Assembly (NCBI GenBank): GCA_029309925.1
Contig: JARKND010000005.1
Span: forward strand, 806,001-870,000
Direction: 5' to 3'
Source: Fulvivirgaceae bacterium JP3-4
GTDB lineage: Bacteria > Bacteroidota > Bacteroidia > Cytophagales > Cyclobacteriaceae
DNA length: 64,000 bases
Shown: one piece after another, positions 34,193 to 44,079 of the stretch
Layout: each line of letters starts with the position of its first letter
Numbering within the stretch: position 1 is the first letter of the stretch
Notes under the pieces: generated by a model
What the model saw: only the letters and a program-made list of their open reading frames with translations
What the model was told of the DNA's origin: nothing
Databases searched by the model: none
Position numbers and translations under genes: made by a program

Positions 34193-37100
34193 ATGTTTAG
34201 TAAATTTATTCAGCGGCCCGTGCTGGCGATGGCGATTTCGCTTGCCATTATTTTTCTCGGGATCCTGGCGATCAACACACGTCCGATCTCGCAGTTCCCT
34301 GATATTGCTCCGCCTCGCGTAAATATTTTCATTGCTTATCCCGGATCGAGCGCAGATGTGCTCGTGAACTCAACGCTGATTCCGCTCGAGCGCGCCATTA
34401 ATGGCGTGCAGGGAATGCAGTACATCATCTCTGACGCAACCAGTGCGGGTGAAGCAACGATCCAGATCGTATTTGAACCAGGAACAGATGCCAACGCAGC
34501 CGTGGTGAACGTCAAGACGCGCGTAGACCAGGTGATGAACAATCTGCCGCCTCTTGTTCAGCGGGAAGGTGTGATCATTACACCGATTCAGCCGAGCATG
34601 CTCATGTACGTGAATCTCTACAGCACTGACAAAAATGCTGATGAAAAGTTTCTTTACAACTTTGCCAGTGTTCACATTCTGCCCGAACTGCAGCGCATCA
34701 GCGGTATGGGTCGGGCGCAGATCCTTGGGAGCCGGCAGTATGCAATGCGCGTGTGGCTGAAACCTGATCGGATGCGCGCCTACAATATTTCCACTGAAGA
34801 AGTGATGAAGGCGATGGAAGAACAAAGCGTGATCGGAAGGCCTGGTCGTCTCGGGCAGGCATCCGGTAAAACTGCACAGTCACTTGAATTTGTGCTTACC
34901 TACAAAGGGCGATTTAACAAACCAGAAGAATACGAAAACATTATCGTGAAGGCTACTCCGGAAGGCGAAGTGTTAAAACTTAAAGATGTTGCCGAAGTGG
35001 AATTGGGAAGCGAATTTTTCGATATCTATTCCAACAAAGACGGACATCCTTCTGCATCGATTGTGCTGAAGCAGAATTTCGGAAGCAATGCAAGCAAAGT
35101 TATCTCCGGTGTGAAGGAAAAGCTCAGTGAACTCGAGAAGGATTTTCCTCCGGGCATGACTTATGAAATCAACTACGATGTTTCAAAGTTTGTGAATGCA
35201 TCGGTCGACAAGGTGATGCATACGCTTGTGGAAGCGTTCATTCTGGTGGCGCTTGTTGTGTTTATTTTCCTTGGTGACTGGCGCTCGACATTGATTCCTA
35301 CAATCGCAGTTCCCGTTTCGCTGATCGGTGCGTTTGTCTTTATGCAGATCTTTGGCCTGACGATCAACCTAATCACGCTTTTTGCACTCGTGCTCGCCAT
35401 CGGTATTGTTGTTGATGATGCCATTGTAGTGGTTGAAGCGGTTCATGCGAAGATGGCTGAAGAACATATTTCACCATACAAAGCAGTGAAGAAAGTGCTT
35501 GGCGAAATAAGCGGGGCGATTATCGCCATCACGCTCATCATGACTGCCGTGTTCGTTCCGGTTGCGTTCATGACCGGGCCGGTTGGAATTTTCTACAGGC
35601 AGTTTTCGATTACCATGGCCAGTGCCATCATCCTGTCGGGTGTGGTTGCGCTTACGCTGACACCCGTGCTTTGCGCGATGATACTCAGGAACACGCACGG
35701 CCAGCCAAGGCGGAGAACGCCAGTGAATCTGTTCATCGACTGGTTCAATCGCAAGTTTGACAGCGCAACGGGACGCTATACGCGCCTCCTTGAAAAGATT
35801 GTGAACCGGAGAGCAATCACATTCGGGATCCTGATCCTGTTTGGATTTGGAATTTTTGCCATTGACACAACGCTGCCTGCCGGATTTATTCCAAATGAAG
35901 ATCAGGGGATGATCTATGCAATCATTCAGACACCTCCAGGAAGTACGCTTGAACGCACAAATGATATTTCGCGCAAGCTCCAGCAGATAGCGGAAGAAGT
36001 TGAGGGCATTCAATCCGTGTCATCGCTCGCGGGATATGAGGTGTTGACAGAAGGCCGTGGCTCAAATGCCGGCACATGTATCATCAACCTGAAGGACTGG
36101 GCTGAACGTGACCAGTCTGTTCATGAGATTATCGAGGACCTCGAAAGAAAAACAAAAAGCCTCGGTGCAGTAATCGAATTTTTCGAGCCACCAGCTGTTC
36201 CCGGATACGGCTCTTCAGATGGATTTTCACTTCGCATGCTTGACAAAGGCAGCACGATCGATTACCAGGAATTTGATAAAGTGAATACCGAGTTCATGAA
36301 CGCCCTCGGTAAACGTAAAGAACTTACTGGCTTGTTTACGTTCTTTGCAGCAAACTATCCGCAATATGAGCTGGTGATTGATAATGAGCTGGCCATGCAG
36401 AAAGGTGTATCGATAGGCAAGGCGATGGAGAACCTTGACATTCTTATCGGCAGCACATACGAGCAGGGTTTTGTGCGCTTCAGAACATTTTACAAAGTGT
36501 ATACGCAGGCAGCACCTCAGTATCGAAAGCTCCCTTCTGACATTCTCGATCTGTTTATCAAAAACGATCGCGGTGAAATGGTACCATACTCCTCATTCAT
36601 GTCCCTTCGAAAAACACAGGGACCGAACGAGATCACGCGATTTAATTTGTACACTTCTTCATCGATCCGTGGCGTACCCGCACCGGGATACACGAGTGGC
36701 GATGCGATCAAAGCGATTCAGGAAGTGGCCGAGCAGACCTTACCGCATGGATATGATATTGCGTGGGAAGGTCTTTCATTCGATGAAGCGCATCGCGGAA
36801 ATGAAGCACTCTACATTTTTATTGTTGTACTGATTTTCGTTTACCTGGTACTCGCAGCACAGTACGAAAGCTTTATCATTCCGCTTGCAGTAGTGCTGTC
36901 GTTGCCGGCTGGTGTATTCGGTTCGTTCCTGTTGCTCAAAGCGATGGGGCTGGCCAATGACATCTATGCGCAGATCGGACTGATCATGCTTGTGGGATTG
37001 CTTGGAAAAAATGCTGTCCTGATCGTAGAGTTTGCAGTGCAGAAACATCAGCAGGGAGCAACTGTGCTTGACGCAGCGATCGAAGGTGCCAGGGTTCGTT

Positions 37101-37423
37101 TCCGTCCAATTCTCATGACATCTTTTGCATTTATTGCCGGACTTATTCCACTTGTAGTTGCCACTGGTCCCGGTGCCATTGGCAACCGCACCATAGGTTC
37201 TTCTGCGCTTGGCGGGATGCTGTTCGGAACGGTGTTCGGTGTGATCATCGTACCGGGTCTGTATTTCATCTTTGGAAAACTTGCCGAAGGCAGACAACTC
37301 ATCCGTGATGAAGATAATAGTCCGTTGAGCGAAGCAATCGTTGAAACAGGACCAAGCAATTCCCTTGTGAAAAAAATCATGAAAAAACTCCGCGTAAAAA
37401 ATGAGAAAGAAGATGTTTTTTAA
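34193..37423 (+). CDS. RND multidrug efflux pump (HAE1/AcrB type)
   Basis: The 1076-residue pump begins MFSKFIQRPVLAMAISLAI, the usual first helix. It has 12 predicted membrane helices, two large periplasmic loops and the proton-relay pair in IGIVVDDAIVVVEAVHAKM. The second half repeats the fold (GLLGKNAVLIVEFAVQ). The family is the hydrophobe/amphiphile efflux group, which exports drugs and detergents. Substrate cannot be read from sequence. The 3' end overlaps the next gene by 23 bp. Confidence 0.96.
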   Translation: MFSKFIQRPVLAMAISLAIIFLGILAINTRPISQFPDIAPPRVNIFIAYPGSSADVLVNSTLIPLERAINGVQGMQYIISDATSAGEATIQIVFEPGTDANAAVVNVKTRVDQVMNNLPPLVQREGVIITPIQPSMLMYVNLYSTDKNADEKFLYNFASVHILPELQRISGMGRAQILGSRQYAMRVWLKPDRMRAYNISTEEVMKAMEEQSVIGRPGRLGQASGKTAQSLEFVLTYKGRFNKPEEYENIIVKATPEGEVLKLKDVAEVELGSEFFDIYSNKDGHPSASIVLKQNFGSNASKVISGVKEKLSELEKDFPPGMTYEINYDVSKFVNASVDKVMHTLVEAFILVALVVFIFLGDWRSTLIPTIAVPVSLIGAFVFMQIFGLTINLITLFALVLAIGIVVDDAIVVVEAVHAKMAEEHISPYKAVKKVLGEISGAIIAITLIMTAVFVPVAFMTGPVGIFYRQFSITMASAIILSGVVALTLTPVLCAMILRNTHGQPRRRTPVNLFIDWFNRKFDSATGRYTRLLEKIVNRRAITFGILILFGFGIFAIDTTLPAGFIPNEDQGMIYAIIQTPPGSTLERTNDISRKLQQIAEEVEGIQSVSSLAGYEVLTEGRGSNAGTCIINLKDWAERDQSVHEIIEDLERKTKSLGAVIEFFEPPAVPGYGSSDGFSLRMLDKGSTIDYQEFDKVNTEFMNALGKRKELTGLFTFFAANYPQYELVIDNELAMQKGVSIGKAMENLDILIGSTYEQGFVRFRTFYKVYTQAAPQYRKLPSDILDLFIKNDRGEMVPYSSFMSLRKTQGPNEITRFNLYTSSSIRGVPAPGYTSGDAIKAIQEVAEQTLPHGYDIAWEGLSFDEAHRGNEALYIFIVVLIFVYLVLAAQYESFIIPLAVVLSLPAGVFGSFLLLKAMGLANDIYAQIGLIMLVGLLGKNAVLIVEFAVQKHQQGATVLDAAIEGARVRFRPILMTSFAFIAGLIPLVVATGPGAIGNRTIGSSALGGMLFGTVFGVIIVPGLYFIFGKLAEGRQLIRDEDNSPLSEAIVETGPSNSLVKKIMKKLRVKNEKEDVF

Positions 37424-38828
37424 GCCCATTGCTTTCCTGTTTCTGTTGGGAGCATTGGTCAGCTGCAACCTGCAGCAGGTGCCGAGGATCGAAAGCAAAG
37501 CTGTTCCTCCTTCATTTAATGGCACAACGGATACAACATCGTTGGCCAGAATAAACTGGAGGGATTATTTTAATGATGATAACCTTGCTGCACTGATTGA
37601 TACTGCCCTGACACGGAACCAGGAACTGAACATCACCTTGCAGGAAATGCAGATCAGCCAGAATGAGATCCGCGCGCGAAGGGGCGAGTACCTTCCGTTC
37701 CTCGGTTTGAGGGCTGGGGCCGGTGTTGAAAAAGAAGGTGAATACACGAGGGCCGGAGCGGTGGAAAAGCAGCTGGAGATTAAACCCGAGACTGCGTTCC
37801 CTGAACCGTTACCTGATTTTCTCATTGGTGCTTTTGCTTCATGGGAACTGGATGTGTGGAGAAAACTCAGAAACGCTAAGCAAGCCTCAGCGCTCCGCTA
37901 TCTTGCCAGCGTTGAGGGAAGAAATTTCATGGCTACGAATGTCATCGCTGAAATTGCAAATTCGTACTATGAATTGATGGCGCTTGATAATCTGCTCGCA
38001 ATCGTTCAGCAGAACATCGACATTCAGACGGATGCGCTGGGAATCGTCAAGCAGCAAAAGGATGCGGCAAAACTGACGCAGCTGGCTGTGAATCGGTTTG
38101 AAGCACAATTGCTCAATACGAAAAATCTTCAGTATGAAATCCGGCAGCGAATTGTAGAGACAGAGAATCGGATTCATTTTCTTACCGGGGGCTTTCCCAA
38201 AGCCATCCCGCGAAGCTCGGCAGCGTTCAACGACATTCCGGTTGACTCAGGATTTGTCGGACTACCATCGCAGCTATTGTTGAATCGCCCAGACATACGA
38301 CAAGCGGAGCTGCAACTTGCCGCAGCGAAACTCGATGTGAAAGTAGCACGCGCAAATTTCTATCCGTCTTTCGCGATGTCCGCAGGCGCAGGGTTTCATG
38401 CCTTTAAGCCTTCCTATCTGACATCCCCTGAGTCGATGATCTATAATTTCGCTGGCGACCTGGTGGCACCGCTGATCAACAGAAATGCGATCAAGGCTGC
38501 ATACAATTCCGCCAATGCGCGACAGATGCAGGAAGTTTACAACTACGAACAGAAAATTCTGAACGCATACGTAGAAGTGGTGAACCAGCTTTCAAGCGTT
38601 CAGAATTTTTCGGGAAGTTATAAGACGAAATCGCAGGAGGTTGAGATTCTCATGCAGTCGGTGACGATTTCCAACAGCCTCTTCCGCTCCGCCCGTGCGG
38701 ACTACCTGGAAGTATTGCTTACGCAGCGTGAAGCACTCGAGTCAAAAATGGAACTCATTGAAATCAAAACCAGACAGCTCAACGCGAAGGTGAATATATA
38801 CAGGGCGTTGGGCGGGGGATGGAGGTAA
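37401..38828 (+). CDS. Outer-membrane efflux lipoprotein (NodT/TolC type)
   Basis: The 475-residue protein begins with a lipoprotein signal (PIAFLFLLGALVSC). It contains two outer-membrane-efflux-protein repeats (about 50-240: LAALIDTALTRNQELNITLQEMQISQNEIRARRGEYLP; and about 270-470: LLLNRPDIRQAELQLAAAKLDVKVARANFYPSF). These form the trimeric channel that completes the tripartite pump. The start overlaps the pump gene by 23 bp; a second ATG (37413) also lies within the overlap. Confidence 0.95.
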   Translation: MRKKMFFKPIAFLFLLGALVSCNLQQVPRIESKAVPPSFNGTTDTTSLARINWRDYFNDDNLAALIDTALTRNQELNITLQEMQISQNEIRARRGEYLPFLGLRAGAGVEKEGEYTRAGAVEKQLEIKPETAFPEPLPDFLIGAFASWELDVWRKLRNAKQASALRYLASVEGRNFMATNVIAEIANSYYELMALDNLLAIVQQNIDIQTDALGIVKQQKDAAKLTQLAVNRFEAQLLNTKNLQYEIRQRIVETENRIHFLTGGFPKAIPRSSAAFNDIPVDSGFVGLPSQLLLNRPDIRQAELQLAAAKLDVKVARANFYPSFAMSAGAGFHAFKPSYLTSPESMIYNFAGDLVAPLINRNAIKAAYNSANARQMQEVYNYEQKILNAYVEVVNQLSSVQNFSGSYKTKSQEVEILMQSVTISNSLFRSARADYLEVLLTQREALESKMELIEIKTRQLNAKVNIYRALGGGWR

Positions 38829-38831
38829 AAC

Positions 38832-38933
38832 AGGTTCAAGGTTCAAGGTTTAAGGTTCAAAGTTCAAGGTTCAGGGTTCCGGGTTTCGAGTTCGGAGTTG
38901 CGGGTTGAGGTGGAGCTTGGACTTTGGACTTTG
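38832..38933 (+). repeat. Heptanucleotide repeats AGGTTCA x11 and TTGGACT x2
   Basis: Eleven 7-bp units related to AGGTTCA run without gaps from 38832 to 38908, becoming more diverged towards the right (GGGTTCC, GAGTTCG, GGGTTGA). After a short gap TTGGACT occurs twice plus a partial copy (38917-38933). Confidence 0.9.
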
Positions 38934-38954
38934 TTTTCACCTTGGCGTTTCAAT

Positions 38955-39024
38955 GCTTGCAGCTTGCAGCTTGCAGCCTCCTGCGTGCAGCGTGAAGCGT
39001 GTAGCGTGCAGCGTGAAGCGTGTA
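38955..39024 (+). repeat. Heptanucleotide repeat GCKTGNA x10
   Basis: Ten consecutive 7-bp units: GCTTGCA x3, GCCTCCT, then GCGTGCA, GCGTGAA and GCGTGTA, the last three repeated as a 21-bp block. It lies between the efflux operon and the thioredoxin-like gene. Confidence 0.9.
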
Positions 39025-39118
39025 GCCACCCCTGTCCTCGCGCAGCGATATTTTGTTTAAAACCCCTGATCTCCCCCCGCAGAAATTTCTTATCTTCCTG
39101 CAGGATAACCTCTCTGTT

Positions 39119-39640
39119 GTGAAACTGAAATCTCTTCTCCTCTTCATCTGCATCGTTGCAGCATCGCCTGCCATTGCCCAAAACGATCCTGTTCCGACAT
39201 ACCTTGTGAATCAGGATTTTCCTGACAGCGTCAAAAGGCTCGCGGCCGTTGACCTGCAGGGTACCGCCACCACATTTGGTCAGATCCTCGAAAAGTACAG
39301 TGGCCGTAAGGTTGTGCTCGACATCTGGGCATCGTGGTGCCGCGATTGTATCGTTGGCTATCCAAAGCTAGCACACCTGATGAAACGGACGGAAGCTAAC
39401 ACCGTTTACCTTTTTCTCTCAATAGATGAGAATGCACAAAAATGGAAAAACACCATCTCAAATTTTGGTATGAAGGGCGAGCATTACCGCGTAACCTCAG
39501 GATGGAAGAATCCATTGTCTTCATATGTTGCACTCGACTGGGTGCCTCGTTACATTGTCATAGATGAAAACGGAAGAATCGTCAGCCCTAAAACAATTAC
39601 GAGTGAAGAGCTGGAAAGAGTTTTGATCGCGGGAGACTAA
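39119..39640 (+). CDS. Thioredoxin-like (TlpA/ResA type) exported protein
   Basis: The 173-residue product from the GTG at 39119 has a signal peptide (VKLKSLLLFICIVAASPAIAQ) and a thioredoxin fold with WCRDC as the redox motif (VLDIWASWCRDCIVGYPKLAHLM). It ends with the cis-proline region WVPRYIVIDENGRIV. It likely acts in the periplasm in disulfide reduction or cytochrome maturation. The longer frame from 39053 lacks a signal at its start, so GTG is preferred. Confidence 0.9.
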   Translation: MKLKSLLLFICIVAASPAIAQNDPVPTYLVNQDFPDSVKRLAAVDLQGTATTFGQILEKYSGRKVVLDIWASWCRDCIVGYPKLAHLMKRTEANTVYLFLSIDENAQKWKNTISNFGMKGEHYRVTSGWKNPLSSYVALDWVPRYIVIDENGRIVSPKTITSEELERVLIAGD

Positions 39641-39869
39641 GTTTCAGTCTGGAAGGAACGACCGAATTCAAGCACCACGAAAGGCCACCTCTGGGCGCTC
39701 ATGATCAAACTGTAACACACCGGGTAAAGCAGGCGACATCCTAACATGCTTAAGGCTAGCCTGACAACACAACGAAATTGGCTCCAGACGAAAAGAATTG
39801 GATCACAGCTATCGTCTAACGCTTTTTCAGAAAGCAGAATTTTTGTATTTTTAGTAACAATGATGCAAA

Positions 39870-42344
39870 ATGATGGTCGCACGGAAACGAAAATCATTTC
39901 TTGCTGCAGTCGTTTCATTTCTCGTACTGGCTGCTCTTACTCAATTTTTGACCTATCAGCAGTACCTCCTTTCAATCCGTGCAAGGCTGGAAAAAACCCA
40001 GCGTGAAGCGGATGTTATCAGTGACAAACTAAAAGCAGCCCTGGCGCAAAGCCTATCTGCCACGAAGACACTGGCCTTTCTCGTTGAGAACTATGGCGTA
40101 CCTGAAAATTTCAGCCACGTTGCAAAAAATATCCTTGAATCAAATCAGTATGTTGACGCCATCGAGCTGACAAGAAAGGGCGTGATCACGCATGTCTATC
40201 CGGCAGAAGGAAACGCAGGCGTTATTGGCTATGATGTTCTTGGAGATTCATTGCGCAGAAATGAGGCGTTGAAGGCAATCGAAAAACACCAGATGTTCTT
40301 TGCGGGCCCATTTCAATTAAAACAAGGAGGCACTGCAGTCGTTGGGAGACTGCCGATCTTCAAGGATGGCGCTTTCGCAGGATTCTCCGTTGCAATCATC
40401 AAACTTTCCACCTTACTCGCAGCAGCAGGGATCGACCACAGCAGTAAAGATTTCGATTATCAGCTTTCAAAAGTCAACCCTTACACCGGTGTAGAAGAAT
40501 ACTTTCTCGACAGAACGATCCCAGATGGCGTTGCTTATGTCACGGTAGATGTTCCGGATGGCGAATGGAAATTGTACGTGGTGCCTAAAGATCAGCTTGA
40601 CCTTATCTGGCGTGTCATCCCCTTTACGTTCCTGGGATTTATGCTCGCGGCAGGCGCGGGCATGTTTGCCTGGTATTACACGGATCAACCTGAGAAGCTG
40701 AAGGATGTTATTAGTCAGGTAAAGCGCGAAATGGCCGATCACCAGGAAGTGGCAAACCGCTCGATGCACCGCCTGACCCGGCTTTATCATTTCACGAGCC
40801 GGATCAACGATATGGTTGTGCATGCCACATCGGCCGAAGATCTTTTTACAAAAGCTTGTGACATTTCAGTGGAGATCGGAGAATTTAAACTTGCCTGGAT
40901 AGGCATGATCGATCGCAATGATGACCAGATCATTGTAAGGTGCAGTGCAGGTGACAGTAAGGGCTACCTGGAATCCATTACGCCAATCTCACTAAAGCGT
41001 GCCGAGGGTCCTGCCCTGCGAATGATCCAGACAGGGCGTTTCGTTTATTGCAATGATATTGCGACAGATCCGCTCATGAAACCGTGGGCTAAACTTGCGT
41101 TGGATGCCGGGTATCGATCGCTGATCCTCTTGCCGATAAAGACTGCAGGAAAAATTATTGGTAGCCTCATCATATACGCAGATACCCCGAATCGTTTCGA
41201 TGACAAGGAGATTCAATTATTGCTGGAGACTACCGATAATATTTCGTTCGCGCTCGACAATTTCAGAAGGGAAGAATTACGAGCAGTTGCGGAACAACGA
41301 ATTCAAACGGAAAAAATGTTCTCCGATTCCATCATCAACAGTTTGCCAGGCATTTTTTATTGTTACAATCGAGAGGGCAAATTTCTCAGATGGAACAAAA
41401 ACTTTGAAATTGTGTCAGGTTACAACTCCAAAGAAGTAAGCATGATGCATCCGCTTGACTTCTTCCAGGGGCATGACCGCGCACTGCTGGAACAAAAGAT
41501 CAATTACGTGTTTGATAATGGAGAAGCCGATGTGATGGCTGGTTTTAGAAGCAAAGATGGTAGGATAATTCCGTTCTATTTTAACGGAAAGAAGGTGGCT
41601 TTCGAAGGAGTGGATTATCTGATCGGGATGGGGCTCGATATCAGCGACCGTGTAAAAGCGGAAAATGCATTGCTTGAAAGAAAGGAAGAAGTCGAGAAAT
41701 TGTCCTTACACTTACAGAACATCCGGGAGGAAGAGCGCTCGCGCATCGCTTTAGAGATCCATGACGTTCTGGGCCAACAGCTGACTGCGCTCAAAATGGA
41801 TGCTAATTGGGTACGGAAAAGGCTTGGAGACGATGAACTGGTGGTGCAAAGAATTTCATCGATGATAACCCTCATCGATGAAACGATCAAAACGGTAAGA
41901 AAAATTTCATCCGAGCTCCGTCCGGCCATCCTTGATGATCTCGGGCTCATTGCTGCGCTGGAGTGGCAAGGTGCAGAGTTTGAACGCAACACCGGCACCG
42001 CAATGCACTTTGATTCCAATAAATCGGAACTGCTTCTCGATAGAACCCTCTCCACAAATGTCTTCAGGGTTTACCAGGAAGCTTTGACCAACATTTCGCG
42101 GCATGCGAACGCAACGCGAGTAGAAACACTTTTCCTTCACAAGGGCGATTCCATAGAACTGATTGTGAAAGACAATGGAACAGGGTTCAACCCGGACGCA
42201 GCCAGTAAAAAGAATTCTCTCGGGCTGGTCAGCATGCGTGAGCGCGCGCGCAATTTCCACGGTGAAGTGAAAGTTGAAAAATTATCTCCGCACGGAACGG
42301 TTGTTACACTATTGGTGCCGATCTCCCGGGAAAATAATAATTGA
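39870..42344 (+). CDS. Sensor histidine kinase with CHASE-like, GAF, PAS and HisKA_3 domains
   Basis: The 824-residue kinase has a first membrane helix (about 9-29), a CHASE-like extracellular domain (about 40-240) and a second helix (about 250-272). A GAF domain (about 315-470), a PAS domain (about 480-600: DSIINSLPGIFYCYNREGKFLRWNKNFEIVSGY) and a NarX-type dimerisation domain with H631 (ERSRIALEIHDVLGQQLTALK) follow. It ends in an HATPase (VYQEALTNISRHANATRV, DNGTGF, LGLVSMRERA). The response regulator 3 bp downstream is of the NarL type expected for this kinase class. Confidence 0.94.
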   Translation: MMVARKRKSFLAAVVSFLVLAALTQFLTYQQYLLSIRARLEKTQREADVISDKLKAALAQSLSATKTLAFLVENYGVPENFSHVAKNILESNQYVDAIELTRKGVITHVYPAEGNAGVIGYDVLGDSLRRNEALKAIEKHQMFFAGPFQLKQGGTAVVGRLPIFKDGAFAGFSVAIIKLSTLLAAAGIDHSSKDFDYQLSKVNPYTGVEEYFLDRTIPDGVAYVTVDVPDGEWKLYVVPKDQLDLIWRVIPFTFLGFMLAAGAGMFAWYYTDQPEKLKDVISQVKREMADHQEVANRSMHRLTRLYHFTSRINDMVVHATSAEDLFTKACDISVEIGEFKLAWIGMIDRNDDQIIVRCSAGDSKGYLESITPISLKRAEGPALRMIQTGRFVYCNDIATDPLMKPWAKLALDAGYRSLILLPIKTAGKIIGSLIIYADTPNRFDDKEIQLLLETTDNISFALDNFRREELRAVAEQRIQTEKMFSDSIINSLPGIFYCYNREGKFLRWNKNFEIVSGYNSKEVSMMHPLDFFQGHDRALLEQKINYVFDNGEADVMAGFRSKDGRIIPFYFNGKKVAFEGVDYLIGMGLDISDRVKAENALLERKEEVEKLSLHLQNIREEERSRIALEIHDVLGQQLTALKMDANWVRKRLGDDELVVQRISSMITLIDETIKTVRKISSELRPAILDDLGLIAALEWQGAEFERNTGTAMHFDSNKSELLLDRTLSTNVFRVYQEALTNISRHANATRVETLFLHKGDSIELIVKDNGTGFNPDAASKKNSLGLVSMRERARNFHGEVKVEKLSPHGTVVTLLVPISRENNN

Positions 42345-42347
42345 CTT

Positions 42348-42971
42348 ATGAGAGTTCTTATCGCAGATGACCATGCTATTGTAAGGAAGGGGTTGATTGA
42401 ACTGCTCAGAGAAGCATATCCGGATATGCAGGTGTTTGAGGCAAGTAACAGTCATCAGGCGATCGATGTCGTGACGCAATCGACCATCGATGTAATCCTG
42501 CTTGACATTTCGATGCCGGGACGCAATGGTCTTGATACGTTGAAGCAAATTCGTTCGAGTGGTGTGAAGTCTCCGGTGCTCATGCTGAGTATGCATCCGG
42601 AAGATCAATATGCTATCCGCTCTTTAAAAGCAGGTGCTTCTGGTTTCATCAATAAGGAAACTGCCACTGAAGAACTTCTCACCGCCATCCAAAAGATTTT
42701 GTCGGGACGTAAATACATCAGCGCATCGGTAGCCGAAAAACTGGCTGATGCAGGTGACCGAAGTTCGCGCCCGGCCCATGAGTTGTTGTCTGACCGCGAG
42801 CTGCAGGTGTTGCAAAAAATTGCTGAAGGCAAACCGGTCTCACAAATTGCTGACGAACTCTCACTCAGCGTCAACACGATCAGCACTTATCGCACACGCC
42901 TACTGGAAAAACTAGGAATCGGTAACAATGCCGGGCTGACGCGCTATGCCATTGACAACGACCTGATCTGA
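42348..42971 (+). CDS. NarL/FixJ-family response regulator
   Basis: The 207-residue protein has a receiver with D7/D8, phospho-acceptor D53 (VILLDISMPGRNG) and K in GFINKETA, and a LuxR-type HTH (LSDRELQVLQKIAEGKPVSQIADELSLSVNTISTYRTRLLEKLG). It starts 3 bp after the kinase gene, so they form one two-component system. Confidence 0.96.
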   Translation: MRVLIADDHAIVRKGLIELLREAYPDMQVFEASNSHQAIDVVTQSTIDVILLDISMPGRNGLDTLKQIRSSGVKSPVLMLSMHPEDQYAIRSLKAGASGFINKETATEELLTAIQKILSGRKYISASVAEKLADAGDRSSRPAHELLSDRELQVLQKIAEGKPVSQIADELSLSVNTISTYRTRLLEKLGIGNNAGLTRYAIDNDLI

Positions 42972-43066
42972 ATTCTGTAGTACAAACCGCTACACGCTAA
43001 TCACAGGCTGCACTATTTAGTTTGCTTGCTTCGCTGCCGACATTTGAATCATCAAAGACGCGCAGC

Positions 43067-43495
43067 ATGTTTCAAAAAAATACGCCATCCAGACTTAAAA
43101 TTGCGATCGTGGACAACTCCCCGGTTGTTATCGGTCGCCTACGGGAGTTGGTTTGTGAGTTGGACGAGGTAGACTTTATCGGGAATGCTGACTCTGTGCC
43201 AGGCGCTATGGAACTTCTGTTTTCCCTTACACCCGATGTCGTTTTTGTCGATCTGCACCTCGGTGATTACGGCATGAACGGCATCGACCTTGTACAAATG
43301 ATACGGCTCGCCTTTCCAGGCATGATTGTCATCGTGCTCACGAATCTTTCCGGACAACTGTATCAACGTTGGTGCACTGACAAAGGTGCGCATTTCTTCT
43401 TAGACAAATCCAACGACTTTGAACGCATTCCTGGCACGCTCAGAGAAATTTTCAATCGTACGCGCGCAGCTGCGAGCAGTATTCCTGTAATGTAA
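43067..43495 (+). CDS. Single-domain response regulator with altered acidic pocket
   Basis: The 142-residue receiver has phospho-acceptor D62 (VVFVDLHLGDYGMNG), T in IVLTNLS and K in FFLDKSN. The acidic pair reads D16-N17 (IAIVDNSPVV), so one of the two metal-binding acids is missing. It has no output domain. It lies about 95 bp after the NarL-type regulator and 12 bp before another receiver. The ATG at 43067 is chosen over a TTG at 43022. Confidence 0.88.
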   Translation: MFQKNTPSRLKIAIVDNSPVVIGRLRELVCELDEVDFIGNADSVPGAMELLFSLTPDVVFVDLHLGDYGMNGIDLVQMIRLAFPGMIVIVLTNLSGQLYQRWCTDKGAHFFLDKSNDFERIPGTLREIFNRTRAAASSIPVM

Positions 43496-43507
43496 ACCCC
43501 ACCCCAT

Positions 43508-43903
43508 ATGACAATATTGTATATCGATGACGATGCTGACGACCGTGAGTTCCTCGCGGAGGCGCTTGCGTCAATGGATCCACGCATCACGTGCCTTACT
43601 GCGCGCGATGGCCGGGATGCACTCTCCCTGCTGGCAAAACTCGAACAGCTGCCTGACTTTATTCTGCTTGACATCAATATGCCTGTCATGGATGGAAAGG
43701 AATGCCTGAAGCGCCTGAAGACGGATCAGCGACTGCAGGTTATACCGATTTTCATTTATACTACAACTTCCGATGCACACGAAATCAGTGTCTGCTATAA
43801 GCTTGGCGCCCTCGGAGTTATCCGCAAACCACATACTTTCCGGCTCCTTTCCAAAGTACTTACGCGATGTGTTCAGGAGGTTGGTGAGAACAAAGCACGT
43901 TGA
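43508..43903 (+). CDS. Single-domain response regulator (Rcp1/CheY-like)
   Basis: The 131-residue receiver has a full set of residues: D7/D8 (ILYIDDDADDREF), phospho-acceptor D55 (FILLDINMPVMDGKECL), T in IFIYTTTSD and K in VIRKPHTF. The DINMPxMDGxE pattern is typical of stand-alone receivers that relay from hybrid kinases or phytochromes. It is last in the signalling cluster; a terminator follows about 150 bp later. Confidence 0.92.
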   Translation: MTILYIDDDADDREFLAEALASMDPRITCLTARDGRDALSLLAKLEQLPDFILLDINMPVMDGKECLKRLKTDQRLQVIPIFIYTTTSDAHEISVCYKLGALGVIRKPHTFRLLSKVLTRCVQEVGENKAR

Positions 43904-44051
43904 TCACTTCAACGGACGCATTACGGTTGCATTTGGTGCCGTCATAAATCCACCTATTGAGAGCGCCTTAAGCTGAAAAAATTTTGAGATGTAAGAAATC
44001 GAATGGCTTTAGGGTGAGAGTTGTATTGTTTCCTTCATATGTGGCGAGTGA

Positions 44052-44079
44052 AAGCCTGTTCTAAAAGATCAGGCTTTTT
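44052..44079 (+). terminator. Rho-independent terminator after the signalling cluster
   Basis: AAGCCTG (44052-44058) pairs with CAGGCTT (44070-44076), followed by T-rich sequence. Confidence 0.75.

Noticed and set aside
38864-39181. 105-codon open frame on the minus strand
   Set aside because: Its sequence is a translation of the heptanucleotide repeats (ASRCTLHASRCT type) and overlaps the thioredoxin-like gene.
39637-39869. Possible gene between the thioredoxin-like gene and the kinase gene
   Set aside because: Open frames on both strands lack domains and run into the kinase gene in a shadow frame.
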